Positions 9,548-19,066 of a stretch of DNA of 64,000 bases are shown one piece after another. The DNA lies in contig CAVWPI010000003.1 in the NCBI GenBank assembly GCA_963756895.1, positions 1 through 64,000 of the forward strand, in the 5' to 3' direction. Each line of letters opens with the position of its first letter. Within the stretch, counting starts at the first letter, position 1. The stretch is from DASUAS01 sp963756895. Lineage in GTDB: Bacteria; Actinomycetota; Acidimicrobiia; IMCC26256; DASPTH01. The position numbers were made by a program, and so were the translations under genes. A model generated the notes under the pieces. That model saw only the letters and a program-made list of their open reading frames with translations, did not search any database and was not told the origin of the DNA.

Positions 9548-10983
9548 GCGTCTCCCAACCAGATCGCGGTGCGGTGCGCAACCGTGTCGTGGAATCCGTC
9601 GGCGTCATTGGTTCCCAGGGGCAGGTGCGCCGACGACGGCCACGGGCCCGTCACCGGGTCGACGGGGACGCCGGTCGCCGCGAACGAGGTCCACGCGGCC
9701 ACCATCCGCGCCGACACCGCGTCGGCCGCGGCAGCCCGTTCGCCCGTGGCACCGGCGAACTCGCGCCACGTGCTGACGTCGAACGTGCCGAACGTGAACG
9801 GCAGGTCGAGTGCGTGGCACGCGCGCCGAACCGGAGCCTCCCACGTGAAGCGATAGCGGAAGACCGGATTGCCCCGCGCCGCGTGCGCCCGCGCCAACTG
9901 CTCGTTGGGGACGTGGAGCTCGAGGTCGGCGACCGCTTCCACCATGTCGTGGCCGGCGGCGCCGAACGCCTTCCGCACGCACGACTGGTCGAGGATGCCG
10001 AGGTTGGCCGCCTTCCCAGCGAGGTACGGCACCGCGATGTCGGGGGGCAGCGCGGGCACCTGGTCGCGGAACAGCTCCATCTCGTGCGCGGTCGTCCCGA
10101 TGACGAGCGGGATCGCCGGGAACGCAGACTCGTGGGCGCGCCCGTGCAGGAGTTCGCCGTCGACCCACGGGTGGAAGGGCATCATGCCGACCTTCGCCAG
10201 CGCGTCGGTGACGGTCTGGTCCTGCGCGGCGAGGAGCGCGTCCACCGGTGCGTCGCGCAGCTCGTCCACGGACGATGCGCCCGCGGTCGCGAGGAACGCG
10301 TCGGCCACCCATTCGGCGGCGTCGGCGTCGAGCGTGCCCGCCGGCGCGCCGCTCTGCAGGATCGCTCCGGCGACGGGGAGGTCGGGGTTGGCGGCGAGAA
10401 GGTGCGCGATGCATCCGGAGCCCGCCGACTCGCCCATGAGCACGATGCGATCAGGGTCACCACCGAACGCGCCGACGTTGGCGCGCAACCAGTCGATCGC
10501 GGCGCGGAGATCGCGCAGTGGGAGGTTCGTGGGCACGCCCGCAGTCGCGAGCCACCCCAGGGCGCCGAGGCGGTAGTTGAGCCCGACCACCACGACGTCG
10601 TGCGCGGCGAGGTGCACGCCGTCGTAGAGCGGAAGCGCGGCGCCGCCGACCCGGTAGCTCCCGCCGGGCACCCACACGAGCACCGGACGCGAGCCGTCGA
10701 GCGCGGGCGTGCAGATCTCGGCGGTGAGGCACGCCTCGGCCTGCGCGTCGGGGATCATCCCGGGCACGAGGTCGAGCCCGCCGACGGTCTGCGGGGGCGA
10801 TGCGCCCGGCGCCGTCGCGTCGAACGGCTCGCTCCACGTGATCGGCTCGGGCAGCTGCCAGCGGTCCGCGCACGCGTACGGCACGCCGCCGAAGCGAAGC
10901 ACCGTGTCATCACGTCGGCCGACGACCGGGCCCGACGGCGTGTCGGCGACGACGGTGGAGTCGGTGGTCGGATCAGTAGGCAT
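9544..10983 (-). CDS. Type B carboxylesterase
   Basis: An intact alpha/beta-hydrolase of 479 residues in the carboxylesterase type B family. The nucleophile elbow GESAGS places Ser at about residue 186. The oxyanion-hole stretch is VWVPGGSYRVGGA. The core NYRLGALGWL and DIAVPYLAGK-type regions fit the family. No signal peptide is visible, so a cytosolic enzyme is likely. It would hydrolyse an ester or lactone; next to an SDR and an amidohydrolase it may open a pathway intermediate. The ATG at 10983 overlaps the upstream amidohydrolase by 11 bp. Confidence 0.88.
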   Translation of the reverse strand: MPTDPTTDSTVVADTPSGPVVGRRDDTVLRFGGVPYACADRWQLPEPITWSEPFDATAPGASPPQTVGGLDLVPGMIPDAQAEACLTAEICTPALDGSRPVLVWVPGGSYRVGGAALPLYDGVHLAAHDVVVVGLNYRLGALGWLATAGVPTNLPLRDLRAAIDWLRANVGAFGGDPDRIVLMGESAGSGCIAHLLAANPDLPVAGAILQSGAPAGTLDADAAEWVADAFLATAGASSVDELRDAPVDALLAAQDQTVTDALAKVGMMPFHPWVDGELLHGRAHESAFPAIPLVIGTTAHEMELFRDQVPALPPDIAVPYLAGKAANLGILDQSCVRKAFGAAGHDMVEAVADLELHVPNEQLARAHAARGNPVFRYRFTWEAPVRRACHALDLPFTFGTFDVSTWREFAGATGERAAAADAVSARMVAAWTSFAATGVPVDPVTGPWPSSAHLPLGTNDADGFHDTVAHRTAIWLGDA

Positions 10984-12230
10984 CGGGATCGCGCTGCACC
11001 TCGATCGGTACCGGGTGACGGAACAGGTGAGCGGCGTTCTGCCAGGTGACCTGGGCGATCTCGCGGTCGTTGCAACCGGCGAGCTGCGCGGCCAACCGCT
11101 GCTGCGTGTGCGGCCAGGTCGAATCCGCGTGCGGGTAGTCGGACTCCACCAGGATGTTGCCGATCCCGATCACGTCGCGCTGCAGGAACGCCGACGGATC
11201 GTCGATCGCGCACACCCAGAAGTTGCGCCGGAAGGTGTCGGCCGGGCTCAGCTCGATGTCGTTCCAGGTGCCGTACATGGCGTCGTACTTGCGCACGTGC
11301 TGGAGCCGGTCGAGCAGCCCCGCGACCCACCCGATGCCGCCCTCGCTCAGGCAGATGCGGATGTCGGGGAAGCGGACGGGGATGCGCGAGTACAGCCAGT
11401 CGACCGCGGCGAACATCGCGTACCCGAAGAACAGCACGCCGATGGTGTCGGAGGGTGCGTCGGGTGACGTGGCCGGCGACGTGCCGGACGATCCGACGTG
11501 CAGGCACACCACCGTGCCCGTCTCCTCGCACGCGGCCATCAGCGGATCCCAGTGCCCGCTGTGCAACGACGGCAACCCGAGCATGTGCGGTGCCTCGGAG
11601 AACGTCATCGCCCGGAACCCGCGCTCGGCGTTCCGCCGCACCTCCGCCGCGCCGACCTCGGGATCGAGGAGGTACGGGATCTGCAGCGGGATCATGCGGC
11701 CGGGCGCGTACCCCACCCACTCCTCGAGCACCCAGTCGTTCCACGCCCGCACGCTCGCCAGCGCGAGGTCGGGATCGTCGGTGAGCTGCTGCAGCCGCTG
11801 ACCGGCGAAGCCGGGGAGGAACGACGGGAAGCACAGCGACGCGTAGACGCCGTTCAGATCCATGTCCGCGATGCGGGCGGCGATGTCCCAGGCGCCACGA
11901 CGCATCTGGTCGAACCGGGTCGGCTCGAAGCTGTACTCGCTCACCGGACGGCCGACGACCGCGTTGAAGCCGACGTTGGGGAGCTCCTGGTCCTCGTAGA
12001 CCCACGCCTCGCTGCCGTCGGCGCGTTCGACGATGCGCGGCGCGCGCTCGGCGTACGCGCGCCGGCATGCGCCCCTCGAACGCGTTCGGCGGCTCGACGA
12101 TGTGATCGTCGACCGAGATCACCGTGAAGCGCCGTTCGGCGCGCTCCGGCTCCGGCAGCCACGAGACCGTTCCGGCCTGCGCGGTCGTGAAGCCCTGCTT
12201 GGCCTGGAGCTCTTCGAGCGGGATCGCCAT
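10973..12230 (-). CDS. Amidohydrolase-family (ACMSD-like) protein, second copy (one frameshift)
   Basis: About 419 residues. The N-terminus holds ISVDDHIVEPPNAFEGRMP, the DxH metal motif. After a frame change near 12050 the rest is continuous: TVVCLHVGSSGTSPAT (His), ICLSEGGIGWVAGLLDRL (Glu/Gly region) and ILVESDYPHADSTWP (D-Y-P-H). This is the same family as 1801-2983. The start ATG 12230 has a good Shine-Dalgarno (GGAGAGGGG). It heads the amidohydrolase-esterase-SDR operon; the class II aldolase gene ends 31 bp upstream on the same strand. Likely a decarboxylase or hydrolase of a carboxylated intermediate. Confidence 0.82.
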
Positions 12231-12261
12231 CGCTACACCCCTCTCCTCACTCCACACCACT

Positions 12262-12990
12262 TCATCGCAGGACCTCCGGCTCGTCGCGCACGAGCGCGCG
12301 CACCACGCCGTGCCAGTACACCGGCGCGGCACGTTCGATGAGCGACGCCTTGAGTTGCTTCTGGTGCGCCGGCGCGATCGGCAGCGGCGCGCGTTGCATC
12401 GAGCGCACCAACCAGTCGAGCATGCACGTGCGCTCGAACAACACCGACTTGTAGACCGCCTCCTCGACGGTCGGGGCGGTGACGATGACGCCGTGGCTCA
12501 CCAGCAGTGCGACGGACGCGTCGCCGATGGTGTCGGCGAGGTCGGCACCGAGCGTCGGCTGGTCGACCTCGCCGTCGTAGTCGGTGACGAGCACGAGCTC
12601 GTCGGCGAGGATCGACGAGTTCTGGTGCACGAGCTCGGGCAGCTCACCGATCGCGGCGAGCGCGGTCGCGTACGGAGGATGGTTGTGCACGACGACCGTC
12701 GCATCGGCGCGCTTGCGGTGGAGCTCGGTGTGGAGGTGCACCGCGGGCGTGACATCCCAGTCGCCGGCGATCACCGCGCCGTCGGCGTCGATGGTGAGGA
12801 GGTCGCTCGAGCGGACCTCGCCCCACCACAGGCCCCACGGGTTCACCAGGAACTCGTCGCCCTGCTGCACGGTGATGTGGCCGGTCATGTTCTCGCACCA
12901 GCCGACGTCGTCGAGATGACGCAGCGCGATCGCCAGCTCCTGCGCGGGGGTGAGCTCGATGCCCGGACCGGGCACCGCCGCGGTGCCCAT
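12262..12990 (-). CDS. Class II aldolase/adducin-family protein
   Basis: An intact protein of 242 residues with the zinc-site pattern of class II aldolases: HLHTELHRKR and VVVHNHPPYATAL supply His ligands, and a later LLVSHGVIV gives the third His. The N-terminal part contains GHITVQQGDEFLVNPWGL, the family substrate/phosphate region. It cleaves or decarboxylates a hydroxy-acid or is a related lyase. A Shine-Dalgarno (GGGAGGA) precedes the ATG at 12990. It is probably the promoter-proximal gene of the operon continuing to 8687. Confidence 0.85.
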   Translation of the reverse strand: MGTAAVPGPGIELTPAQELAIALRHLDDVGWCENMTGHITVQQGDEFLVNPWGLWWGEVRSSDLLTIDADGAVIAGDWDVTPAVHLHTELHRKRADATVVVHNHPPYATALAAIGELPELVHQNSSILADELVLVTDYDGEVDQPTLGADLADTIGDASVALLVSHGVIVTAPTVEEAVYKSVLFERTCMLDWLVRSMQRAPLPIAPAHQKQLKASLIERAAPVYWHGVVRALVRDEPEVLR

Positions 12991-13133
12991 GCGGCGAGTC
13001 CTCCCGGTCGTTCCTCGGAGTCGGTCATGTCACCCCCGGTGTGCGCAGCCGGCCGTTGCTCGGAGCGTACCGGCGCAACCCGACATCGGTCACAGAGGGT
13101 TCACCACTCGGAGTCGAAGGGTACGACCGTCAC

Positions 13134-13214
13134 ATGGGAATTCTGATCCTCGTCCTCGTCGTCCTGGCGATCATCGCCCTCGTCCTCTACATCGCCCGTC
13201 GCACTCGCGTCTGA
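13134..13214 (+). CDS. Candidate 26-residue single-pass membrane microprotein
   Basis: ATG to TGA encodes 26 residues: about 20 hydrophobic ones (ILILVLVVLAIIALVLYIA) and a positively charged end RRTRV. It lies alone on the plus strand in the 230-bp gap between the class II aldolase and the MTB12-like gene. A GAAGGG lies about 12 nt upstream of the ATG. Membrane microproteins of this shape exist in bacteria, but one this short could be chance. No function is proposed. Confidence 0.4.
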   Translation: MGILILVLVVLAIIALVLYIARRTRV

Positions 13215-13220
13215 TCCCGC

Positions 13221-14399
13221 TCACTCGGGCGGGCACGTGATGCCGCCGAGCGACAACAACGCACACTCGGTCGCTCGACTCACCTTCCAGCGGCCATCGA
13301 TGCGCACCGCGACGCCGGTGCGCGGGCCGAACTGCACCTGACCGTCGTGGAGCAGGGTGTACTGCACCTCGGCGTGATCCGCATCGAGCATTCGGATGGC
13401 CGAGACGGTGCCTGAGTACTTGGCCAGGTCGTCCGGGGTGTGCTGGGCGAGTCCCTGGTGGATCGAATCGAGGAGCGCATCAGCGTCCTCGACGATGGCA
13501 CGAGTCTCGTCGTCGGGATGGTCCCGCAACCACGCCACGAACAGGTCGTTGATCTGCTGCTCGTCGGACGTGCTCGGCACGAACGGCGGGAGCGTGGTGA
13601 CCGGAACAGTGATCGACGGCGGCGAAATCGTTGGGTCGTGCACGACTGATGTCGTCGTCGCGCTGGGGAGGGGCTCGATCCGCAGCGTGTCCAGCACCTG
13701 GGCGGCGAGCGCCATCCGCGCCTGTTCGTCCGCGGCGGATGGGAACACCGTTGCCACCCGAATCATGAACACGCGCCCGGCATCGCCGAACGCGACCTGG
13801 TCGTAGCGGGCGTTCGCGCACGGCGTGCCTGAAACCGGTGCGCCCCGGATGAGTGCCCCAGCGAAGGTCTTCGGCCTGCCGACCACCGGGAGCGTGTCGT
13901 TCGCAGTGCCCGGCACCTGCGCTGCATCGGCTGGGAACTCCCACACCGTCACCCCTGAACCGGCAACGGTCGGTGACGCGCTCGGAATGCGGCCCGTCGT
14001 GCAGGCAACGAGCGCCGAATCGGCGTCCGGGGTGAGATCGTCGGCCGAGAGCAGCGGCTCACCGATCGGCGTGGTGTTGGTGGGCTGCGACGTCCAGTCG
14101 GCCGGGACCGAGAGGCTGATGCCGTGGTCGGTCCGGATCGTCTGCCAGCCGTCGGGGATCGGCGACCCGCTCTGCCGAGCGCCGATCGCGACCTGCGCGC
14201 CGTCTCCATCGTCGCCACCGCCACCGCCGAGGGCGACCAGACCGGTCACGAGCGCGACCACCACGACCCCGACGAGCGTTCCGAGACCGCGTCGGCGTCG
14301 CCGCCGGTCGCGTGCGGTCCGCAGCGCGGCTCCGATGTCGGGCGCGCGACTCGGCGTTTCCGCGGTGTCGTGCAACAGCGTCCGTACGTCGCCGGTCAT
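13221..14399 (-). CDS. Membrane-anchored protein with MTB12-like C-terminal domain, sigma-factor partner
   Basis: 392 residues. A short cytosolic Arg-rich N-terminus is followed by one membrane helix (LVGVVVVALVTGLVALG, about residues 41-57). The extracytoplasmic part ends with VAVRIDGRWKVSRATECALL, resembling the NTF2-like fold of mycobacterial MTB12-type antigens. The ATG overlaps the ECF sigma gene stop (ATGA at 14399-14396), so the two are co-translated. Its position is that of an anti-sigma factor, but no zinc-binding anti-sigma motif is visible in the short cytosolic part. Role as regulator or sensor is inference. Confidence 0.6.
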   Translation of the reverse strand: MTGDVRTLLHDTAETPSRAPDIGAALRTARDRRRRRRGLGTLVGVVVVALVTGLVALGGGGGDDGDGAQVAIGARQSGSPIPDGWQTIRTDHGISLSVPADWTSQPTNTTPIGEPLLSADDLTPDADSALVACTTGRIPSASPTVAGSGVTVWEFPADAAQVPGTANDTLPVVGRPKTFAGALIRGAPVSGTPCANARYDQVAFGDAGRVFMIRVATVFPSAADEQARMALAAQVLDTLRIEPLPSATTTSVVHDPTISPPSITVPVTTLPPFVPSTSDEQQINDLFVAWLRDHPDDETRAIVEDADALLDSIHQGLAQHTPDDLAKYSGTVSAIRMLDADHAEVQYTLLHDGQVQFGPRTGVAVRIDGRWKVSRATECALLSLGGITCPPE

Positions 14400-14950
14400 C
14401 CGGCCTCCTCGTCGTCGATCTCGATCGCGTCGTCGAGCAGCCCACTCGACCGCAACGCCTCGAGCGCGGCGTCGCGTGTGTGCGTCTTGACGGTGTTCTC
14501 GGGGCAGCGCATCGCCGCCGCGGTGTCGCGCACCGACAGGTCGGCGAAGTAGCGGAGGATCAGCGCCTGTCGCTGCGCGGTGGGCAATGTCGCCAGCGCG
14601 TCACGCACCGCGAGCACACTGGCGCGGTCGAGATCGACCGCGCCGAGCGGGCGCGTGGCCAAGAGCGGCTGGACGCGCGCCCACCTTCCCTGCCGGCGAC
14701 CGTGCGACTTGGCGAGGTTGAACGCCACCCGGTGCGCCCACGCCGACGGTGAGTCCGCGCGCCGCACCCGTCGCCAGTGCGCACACACCCGGGTGAGAGT
14801 CTCCTGCGCGAGGTCCTCGGCCAGCTCACGCGACCCGACGTCGAGACTCAGCGACCCGACCAGACGCGGCCACTCGGCCCGACAGAATTCGACGAGCGCC
14901 CGGTCATCCTCCACGGGAGGAAGACGCCCGACGCCGCCGCGGGGTTTCAC
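14396..14950 (-). CDS. ECF-type RNA polymerase sigma factor
   Basis: 184 residues with region 2 (SRELAEDLAQETLTRVCAHW) and region 4 (LPTAQRQALILRYFADLSV, then a helix-turn-helix ending ENTVKTHTRDAALEAL). It redirects RNA polymerase to a small regulon, probably including its own operon. The GTG at 14950 overlaps the permease gene by 46 bp; a GTG at 14914 would shorten the overlap to 11 bp and keep region 2. It is co-translated with the membrane protein downstream. Confidence 0.85.
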   Translation of the reverse strand: MKPRGGVGRLPPVEDDRALVEFCRAEWPRLVGSLSLDVGSRELAEDLAQETLTRVCAHWRRVRRADSPSAWAHRVAFNLAKSHGRRQGRWARVQPLLATRPLGAVDLDRASVLAVRDALATLPTAQRQALILRYFADLSVRDTAAAMRCPENTVKTHTRDAALEALRSSGLLDDAIEIDDEEAG

Positions 14951-16919
14951 GGCGGAACTGGGTCACCATTCCCTCAGGATTGCGGCTCACACCGAGCGCG
15001 GCGAGTCCGGGCCCGATGCGGGTGAGCGCCACCAGGACCGACACGCCGAAGACCACGAACGACACCTCGTCCTGCACGATGAGCAGGAGCACAGTGCTGA
15101 TCCCGCCGATGAGCGCCCCGCTCACCGTCCCGACCCCACCGACCACCAGCAGCAGCAGGAACGGGATCCCGAGCAGCATCGCGAAGTCGGTGCTCCCCAC
15201 CGTGCCCCGGAACGTGCCGAGCAGCCCGCCCGCGAACCCCGCGATCGCGGCGGCGAGCGCGAACACGGCGAGCTTCGTGGTCACCAGGTTCACGCCGACG
15301 GTCGCACTCGCGGCGGGGCTGTCACGCAATGCGAGCAGTCGGCGTCCGAACCGGCCCCGCCGCAGCGCCACGACCATCAACCCGAGCAGCGCGAACGCGA
15401 CCGCCACCAGCACGAGGAAGTTCGCCGGGTCGTCGAAGTCGACGCCCAGAAGGCGTGGCGTCACCAGCTTGCGACCGTTGGTGCCGAAGATCTCCGGTTG
15501 CGCGAAGAACAACGGGATCGCCATGACCGCGAACGCCATCGAGGCCAGGGCGAGGTAGAGACCTTGCAGTCGGAGCGCCGGCAACGCCATGAGCACGCCG
15601 AACGGCACCGCCACTGCGGCGGCGACGAGCAGACCGAGCGGGTTGCCCGCGCCGAGCCACGACTGCGCGTCACCCGCGACCTCCGCCATCGCGAACGCGC
15701 CCACGCCGACGAAGGTGATCTGGGCCAGGGAGATCTGCCCCGCCCAGCCGGTGAGCGGCACCAACGACAGCATCACGAGCGCGGTGATGAGCGCGAGCGT
15801 GAGACGGCGCAGATTCGTGGTGTCGAGGTCGCCGAACTGGGCGACGAGCGCCACCACCAGCACCAGGACCGCCATGCCCACCACCGAGCGACGCATTCCC
15901 GGCACCTTCGGCACCCGGTGCTTCGGGACCAGCCGGCCGACCTCGAGGCGCGCCTCGGGCAGCGCGAGCAGCGCGACGAACAGGATCACCGCAGGGATCG
16001 CGGTCGACGCGGTTCCCCACCGGCCGCCCCACTGCAGGAAGTTCAGGGCGATGCTCTGGGTCACGCCGATGACCAGCCCGCCGACGAAGGTCCAGGGCAG
16101 GCTGCGCAGCCGACCGATGATCGCCGCCGCGAACGCGTCGACGATGAACAGCGTCAGCACGTCGACCCGCAGCCCCACGTTCGGAGCCAGCAGGATCCCG
16201 GCGATCGCCGCCATCGACGAGCCGAGCGCCCACGCGAGCGACGACACCCGCCCCGGACGCACGCCGTGCAGGCCCGCCAGGTCGCGGTCGTCGACGACCG
16301 CGCGCATCGCGACCCCGGTCCGGCTGCGGTAGAGCAACAGCCGCAGGAACACGGCGACGAGGACGGCCACCACGATCGTGATGAAGCGGTGCCAGGTGAG
16401 CACGACGTCGCCGATGTCGATGCCGTGTTTGTCGGCGAAGAACTCGGGCAGCGGCGGCGAGAGCGAGTTCTCGTCCCAGATCGTCGCGGCCAGGCCCATC
16501 AGGAAGAACATCAGGCCGATCGTCACGACCAGTTGCACCACGAGTGGCGTGGCGACGATGCGGCGCATCAACGACCAGTCGACGAACGCGCCGAACAACG
16601 GGGCCACGATCAGCACGACGAACACGACCGCGACCCACGTGGGCCAGCCCTGGTTGATCCTCACCTCCCAGTAGAGGAAGGCCATGATCATGCCGATGGC
16701 GCCCTGCGCGAAGTTGAAGACGCCCGACGTGGTGTACGTGACGACGAGGCCCGATGCCGCGATCGCGTAGATCGACCCGGCGGTGAGCGCGTAGATCACC
16801 GCGCCGGTGATGGTCTCGCTCGTGAGCGCGGCCTGGTTGAGCGACGCGACGACGATCACTCCCGCAAAGACCGCGACCACGAAGCACAGGACCAGGCGCC
16901 CCTTCCCCGCCTTCGTCAC
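14904..16919 (-). CDS. Fused LivH-LivM branched-chain-amino-acid-type ABC permease
   Basis: 671 residues contain two normally separate permeases. The N-terminal half (LivH type) has VTYTTSGVFNFAQGAIGM. The C-terminal half (LivM type) has GWAGQISLAQITFVGVGAFA and ends after VVGGVGTVSGALIGG. Many membrane helices alternate with short loops. It forms the channel of a HAAT-family importer for amino acids or, in degradative actinobacteria, aromatic or other carboxylic acids. No LivG/LivF ATPase gene is in the window; they must lie elsewhere or be shared. The start is GTG 16919, just downstream of the TetR gene on the same strand. Confidence 0.88.
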   Translation of the reverse strand: MTKAGKGRLVLCFVVAVFAGVIVVASLNQAALTSETITGAVIYALTAGSIYAIAASGLVVTYTTSGVFNFAQGAIGMIMAFLYWEVRINQGWPTWVAVVFVVLIVAPLFGAFVDWSLMRRIVATPLVVQLVVTIGLMFFLMGLAATIWDENSLSPPLPEFFADKHGIDIGDVVLTWHRFITIVVAVLVAVFLRLLLYRSRTGVAMRAVVDDRDLAGLHGVRPGRVSSLAWALGSSMAAIAGILLAPNVGLRVDVLTLFIVDAFAAAIIGRLRSLPWTFVGGLVIGVTQSIALNFLQWGGRWGTASTAIPAVILFVALLALPEARLEVGRLVPKHRVPKVPGMRRSVVGMAVLVLVVALVAQFGDLDTTNLRRLTLALITALVMLSLVPLTGWAGQISLAQITFVGVGAFAMAEVAGDAQSWLGAGNPLGLLVAAAVAVPFGVLMALPALRLQGLYLALASMAFAVMAIPLFFAQPEIFGTNGRKLVTPRLLGVDFDDPANFLVLVAVAFALLGLMVVALRRGRFGRRLLALRDSPAASATVGVNLVTTKLAVFALAAAIAGFAGGLLGTFRGTVGSTDFAMLLGIPFLLLLVVGGVGTVSGALIGGISTVLLLIVQDEVSFVVFGVSVLVALTRIGPGLAALGVSRNPEGMVTQFRRETPRRRRASSSRGG

Positions 16920-16953
16920 CGCACCCCCCGTGCCGCGTCGTCCGTCGTGCCGA

Positions 16954-17644
16954 CTAACTGGGAGCGCCGGCCTCCACCGTGTGGATGAGGCGATCGGCGA
17001 ACCGTTCGTGCATCTCGTCGAACGCGCGGTCGATGGCCGGGATGAGCACCGCCAACCGATCGGCGTCCTCGGGCTCGAGGTGCGCGAGCGCCGCGTACAC
17101 CTCGGGCGTGTTCGGGCCCTGACGGCGCGACGACTCGGCCATCACGTAGCCACCGACCGACAGCGCGATCCACACCTGCATCTCCGCGAGCTCGTCGTCG
17201 GCGTAGCCCGCCTGCTCGAGGATGCGCACGAGCGTCGCCGCGTCGTGCACCCAGCGCGACGAGCCACCGGCGAACACGACCTGCACGACCTGTGAGCACG
17301 GCACGAGGTGATCGAGCCCACCGAGCACCCACGCGCGGAGCTGGTCCTGCCACGGGCCTTCGCGCGGGATGGCGGCGTTGCGCTCCATCAGGATGCGCCC
17401 GACCACGTCGTCCATGAGCTCGTCGCGGTCCTTGAAGTGGCGGTACAGCGCCATGGGCGTGAGCCCCACCGCGCTCGGCGACCCGGGTCATGGTCATGGG
17501 TTCGTCGGGCGCGTCGCGGAGCAGCGCGACCGCGGCGTCGACGATCTGTTCGCGGGTGGCGCGCGGCGGACGGCCGCGTCGCGGCGCAGGCGGGCGGCCG
17601 GCAGATTCGGTGGTGGTCACGCCGTCGCGGCGGGCGGGGGGCAT
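16954..17644 (-). CDS. TetR-family transcriptional regulator (one frameshift)
   Basis: About 230 residues. A basic N-terminal arm is followed by the TetR helix-turn-helix: REQIVDAAVALLRDAP, TMTRVAER and then, after one extra G near 17472, VGLTPMALYRHFKDRDELMD. The C-terminal ligand domain is intact to EAGAPS. The ATG at 17644 follows an excellent Shine-Dalgarno (GGAGGAGGG). It is divergent from a substrate-binding protein and upstream of the permease, so it probably controls the transport genes through the shared region at 17661-17699. Confidence 0.85.
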
Positions 17645-17660
17645 TGCCCTCCTCCGTCTT

Positions 17661-17699
17661 TTGTGATACTCGTACACATAAGCCTACACAATTGCGAGT
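17661..17699. promoter_or_regulatory. TetR/SBP divergent promoter with TACACA direct repeats
   Basis: On the minus strand TTGTGT (17691-17686) and TATCAC (17668-17663) stand 17 bp apart, a fair promoter for the TetR gene. The hexamer TACACA occurs twice, 12 bp apart (17673-17678 and 17685-17690). ACTCG (17668-17672) is inverted as CGAGT (17695-17699). The repeats overlap the promoter and could be the TetR operator; that is inference. Confidence 0.45.
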
Positions 17700-17731
17700 G
17701 CGGCACACGTGCCCAGGGGGGAGCGGAGCCC

Positions 17732-19054
17732 GTGAGTCACCGACGTCTGATCGTCGCGTTCTTGTCGGCATTCTGCGCAGCATCCATCGGTCTCGTCACC
17801 TCGACGGGAGGTGGAGCGGGCGCGGCCGACGAGAAGCCGACCGCGAGCGAGATCGGCGTGACCGCCACCGAGATCAGGATCGCGGTGATCGCCGACGTCG
17901 ACACCCCGCTCGCGCCCGGCGCCTACGCCGGCGCGCGCGACGCGGTGCAGGGGTTCGCGAAGTACATCAACGGGGAGGGCGGCCTCGCGGGCCGCAAGGT
18001 GGTGGTCGACTTCATCGACTCGAAGCTCAACGGCGACGAGACCCGGAACGCGATCATCAAGGCCTGTCAGAACGACTTCGCGATCGTGGGCACGGGCGCG
18101 CTGTTCATGAACAACGTCGACGACCTGGTGTCGTGTCCCGACCAAGCGGGTGCGAAGACCGGCCTGCCGGACGTGCCGGTGGTGACGCTCTGGGAGGTGC
18201 AGCAGAGCTCGCCGGTGTCGTTCCCGATCACTGCGCCGTCGAAGCTGTTCAGCGACCCGTCGGGTGAGAGCTACCAGGCGCGCGTCGGTCGCTTCCGCTG
18301 GTACCTCGAGAACGTGTCGAAGGACCTGCACGGCGTGTTCCTCGTGGGTGCCGACCTCGAGGCGCTGAAGACCGCCTCCATGCCGATCTGGCTCGGCGCG
18401 CAGAAGGTCGGCGTCGAGAGCGACGGCGTCTACGACATCCACGGCGCCGACGGTCAGGACAAGTACCTCCCGATCGCGGCTGCGCTCAAGGCCGACGGCT
18501 CGACCATCGTCTCGAGCGCGGTGAACGACACCTCGCAGGCGTACATGCTGAAGGAAGCCGCGGTGCAGGGCGTGAACACGGTGAAGGTGTGGGACTGCAC
18601 GTCGGCGTGCTACTCGAAGCGGTTCCTCGAGACCGCAGGGGCAAAGGCCGACGGGCAGTACGTCGACATGCCGTTCGTGCCGGTCGAGGAAGCCAAGTAC
18701 TCGCCGGCGGTGAAGCACTACGTGAAGGCCGTCGGCGACGGTGTCGTCGACGGCAACGGCGAGCTGGCGTGGTCGGCGGCGCTGTTCTTCCGTGACGCGG
18801 TCGATGCGACGGTCAAGTCGGGCGGAGTCAACGCGCTGACCCGGGCCAACTGGCTCGCCGCGGCCAAGGACATCCACTCGTTCGACGCCGACGGGATGCT
18901 GGCCAAGAGCGACATCCCGGCGAAGAAGGCGACGCCGTGCACGTCGCTCTTCCAGGTGAAGAGCGGAAAGTTCACGCGGGTCTTCCCGAAGAAGCCGGCG
19001 TCGTTCGACTGCAACGCCAAGAACGTCGTGGTCGTGAAGCAGTCGGGCAGCTGA
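17732..19054 (+). CDS. ABC transporter periplasmic-type substrate-binding protein (Leu/Ile/Val-binding fold)
   Basis: 440 residues. A signal peptide (LIVAFLSAFCAASIGLV) leads to a type I periplasmic binding fold: IRIAVIADVDTPLAPGAYAG, YINGEGGLAGRKVVVDFIDS, RNAIIKACQNDFAIVGTGAL and a C-terminal LTRANWLAAAKDIHSFDADG. The GTG at 17732 follows GGGGGGAGCGGAG. It should feed the LivHM-type permease encoded divergently. The SDR at 19067 starts 12 bp after its stop. A clear paralogue is at 36220-37533. The ligand cannot be read from sequence. Confidence 0.88.
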   Translation: MSHRRLIVAFLSAFCAASIGLVTSTGGGAGAADEKPTASEIGVTATEIRIAVIADVDTPLAPGAYAGARDAVQGFAKYINGEGGLAGRKVVVDFIDSKLNGDETRNAIIKACQNDFAIVGTGALFMNNVDDLVSCPDQAGAKTGLPDVPVVTLWEVQQSSPVSFPITAPSKLFSDPSGESYQARVGRFRWYLENVSKDLHGVFLVGADLEALKTASMPIWLGAQKVGVESDGVYDIHGADGQDKYLPIAAALKADGSTIVSSAVNDTSQAYMLKEAAVQGVNTVKVWDCTSACYSKRFLETAGAKADGQYVDMPFVPVEEAKYSPAVKHYVKAVGDGVVDGNGELAWSAALFFRDAVDATVKSGGVNALTRANWLAAAKDIHSFDADGMLAKSDIPAKKATPCTSLFQVKSGKFTRVFPKKPASFDCNAKNVVVVKQSGS

Positions 19055-19066
19055 GGAGGAACGACG

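Noticed and set aside
9574..11049. A 491-codon plus-strand open frame
   Set aside because: Antisense to the intact carboxylesterase with GESAGS; composition is typical shadow.
14580..16988. An 802-codon open frame on the plus strand
   Set aside because: It lies antisense to the LivHM permease; its Arg/Asp/Glu/His-rich low-complexity product is the usual shadow of a high-GC membrane-protein gene.
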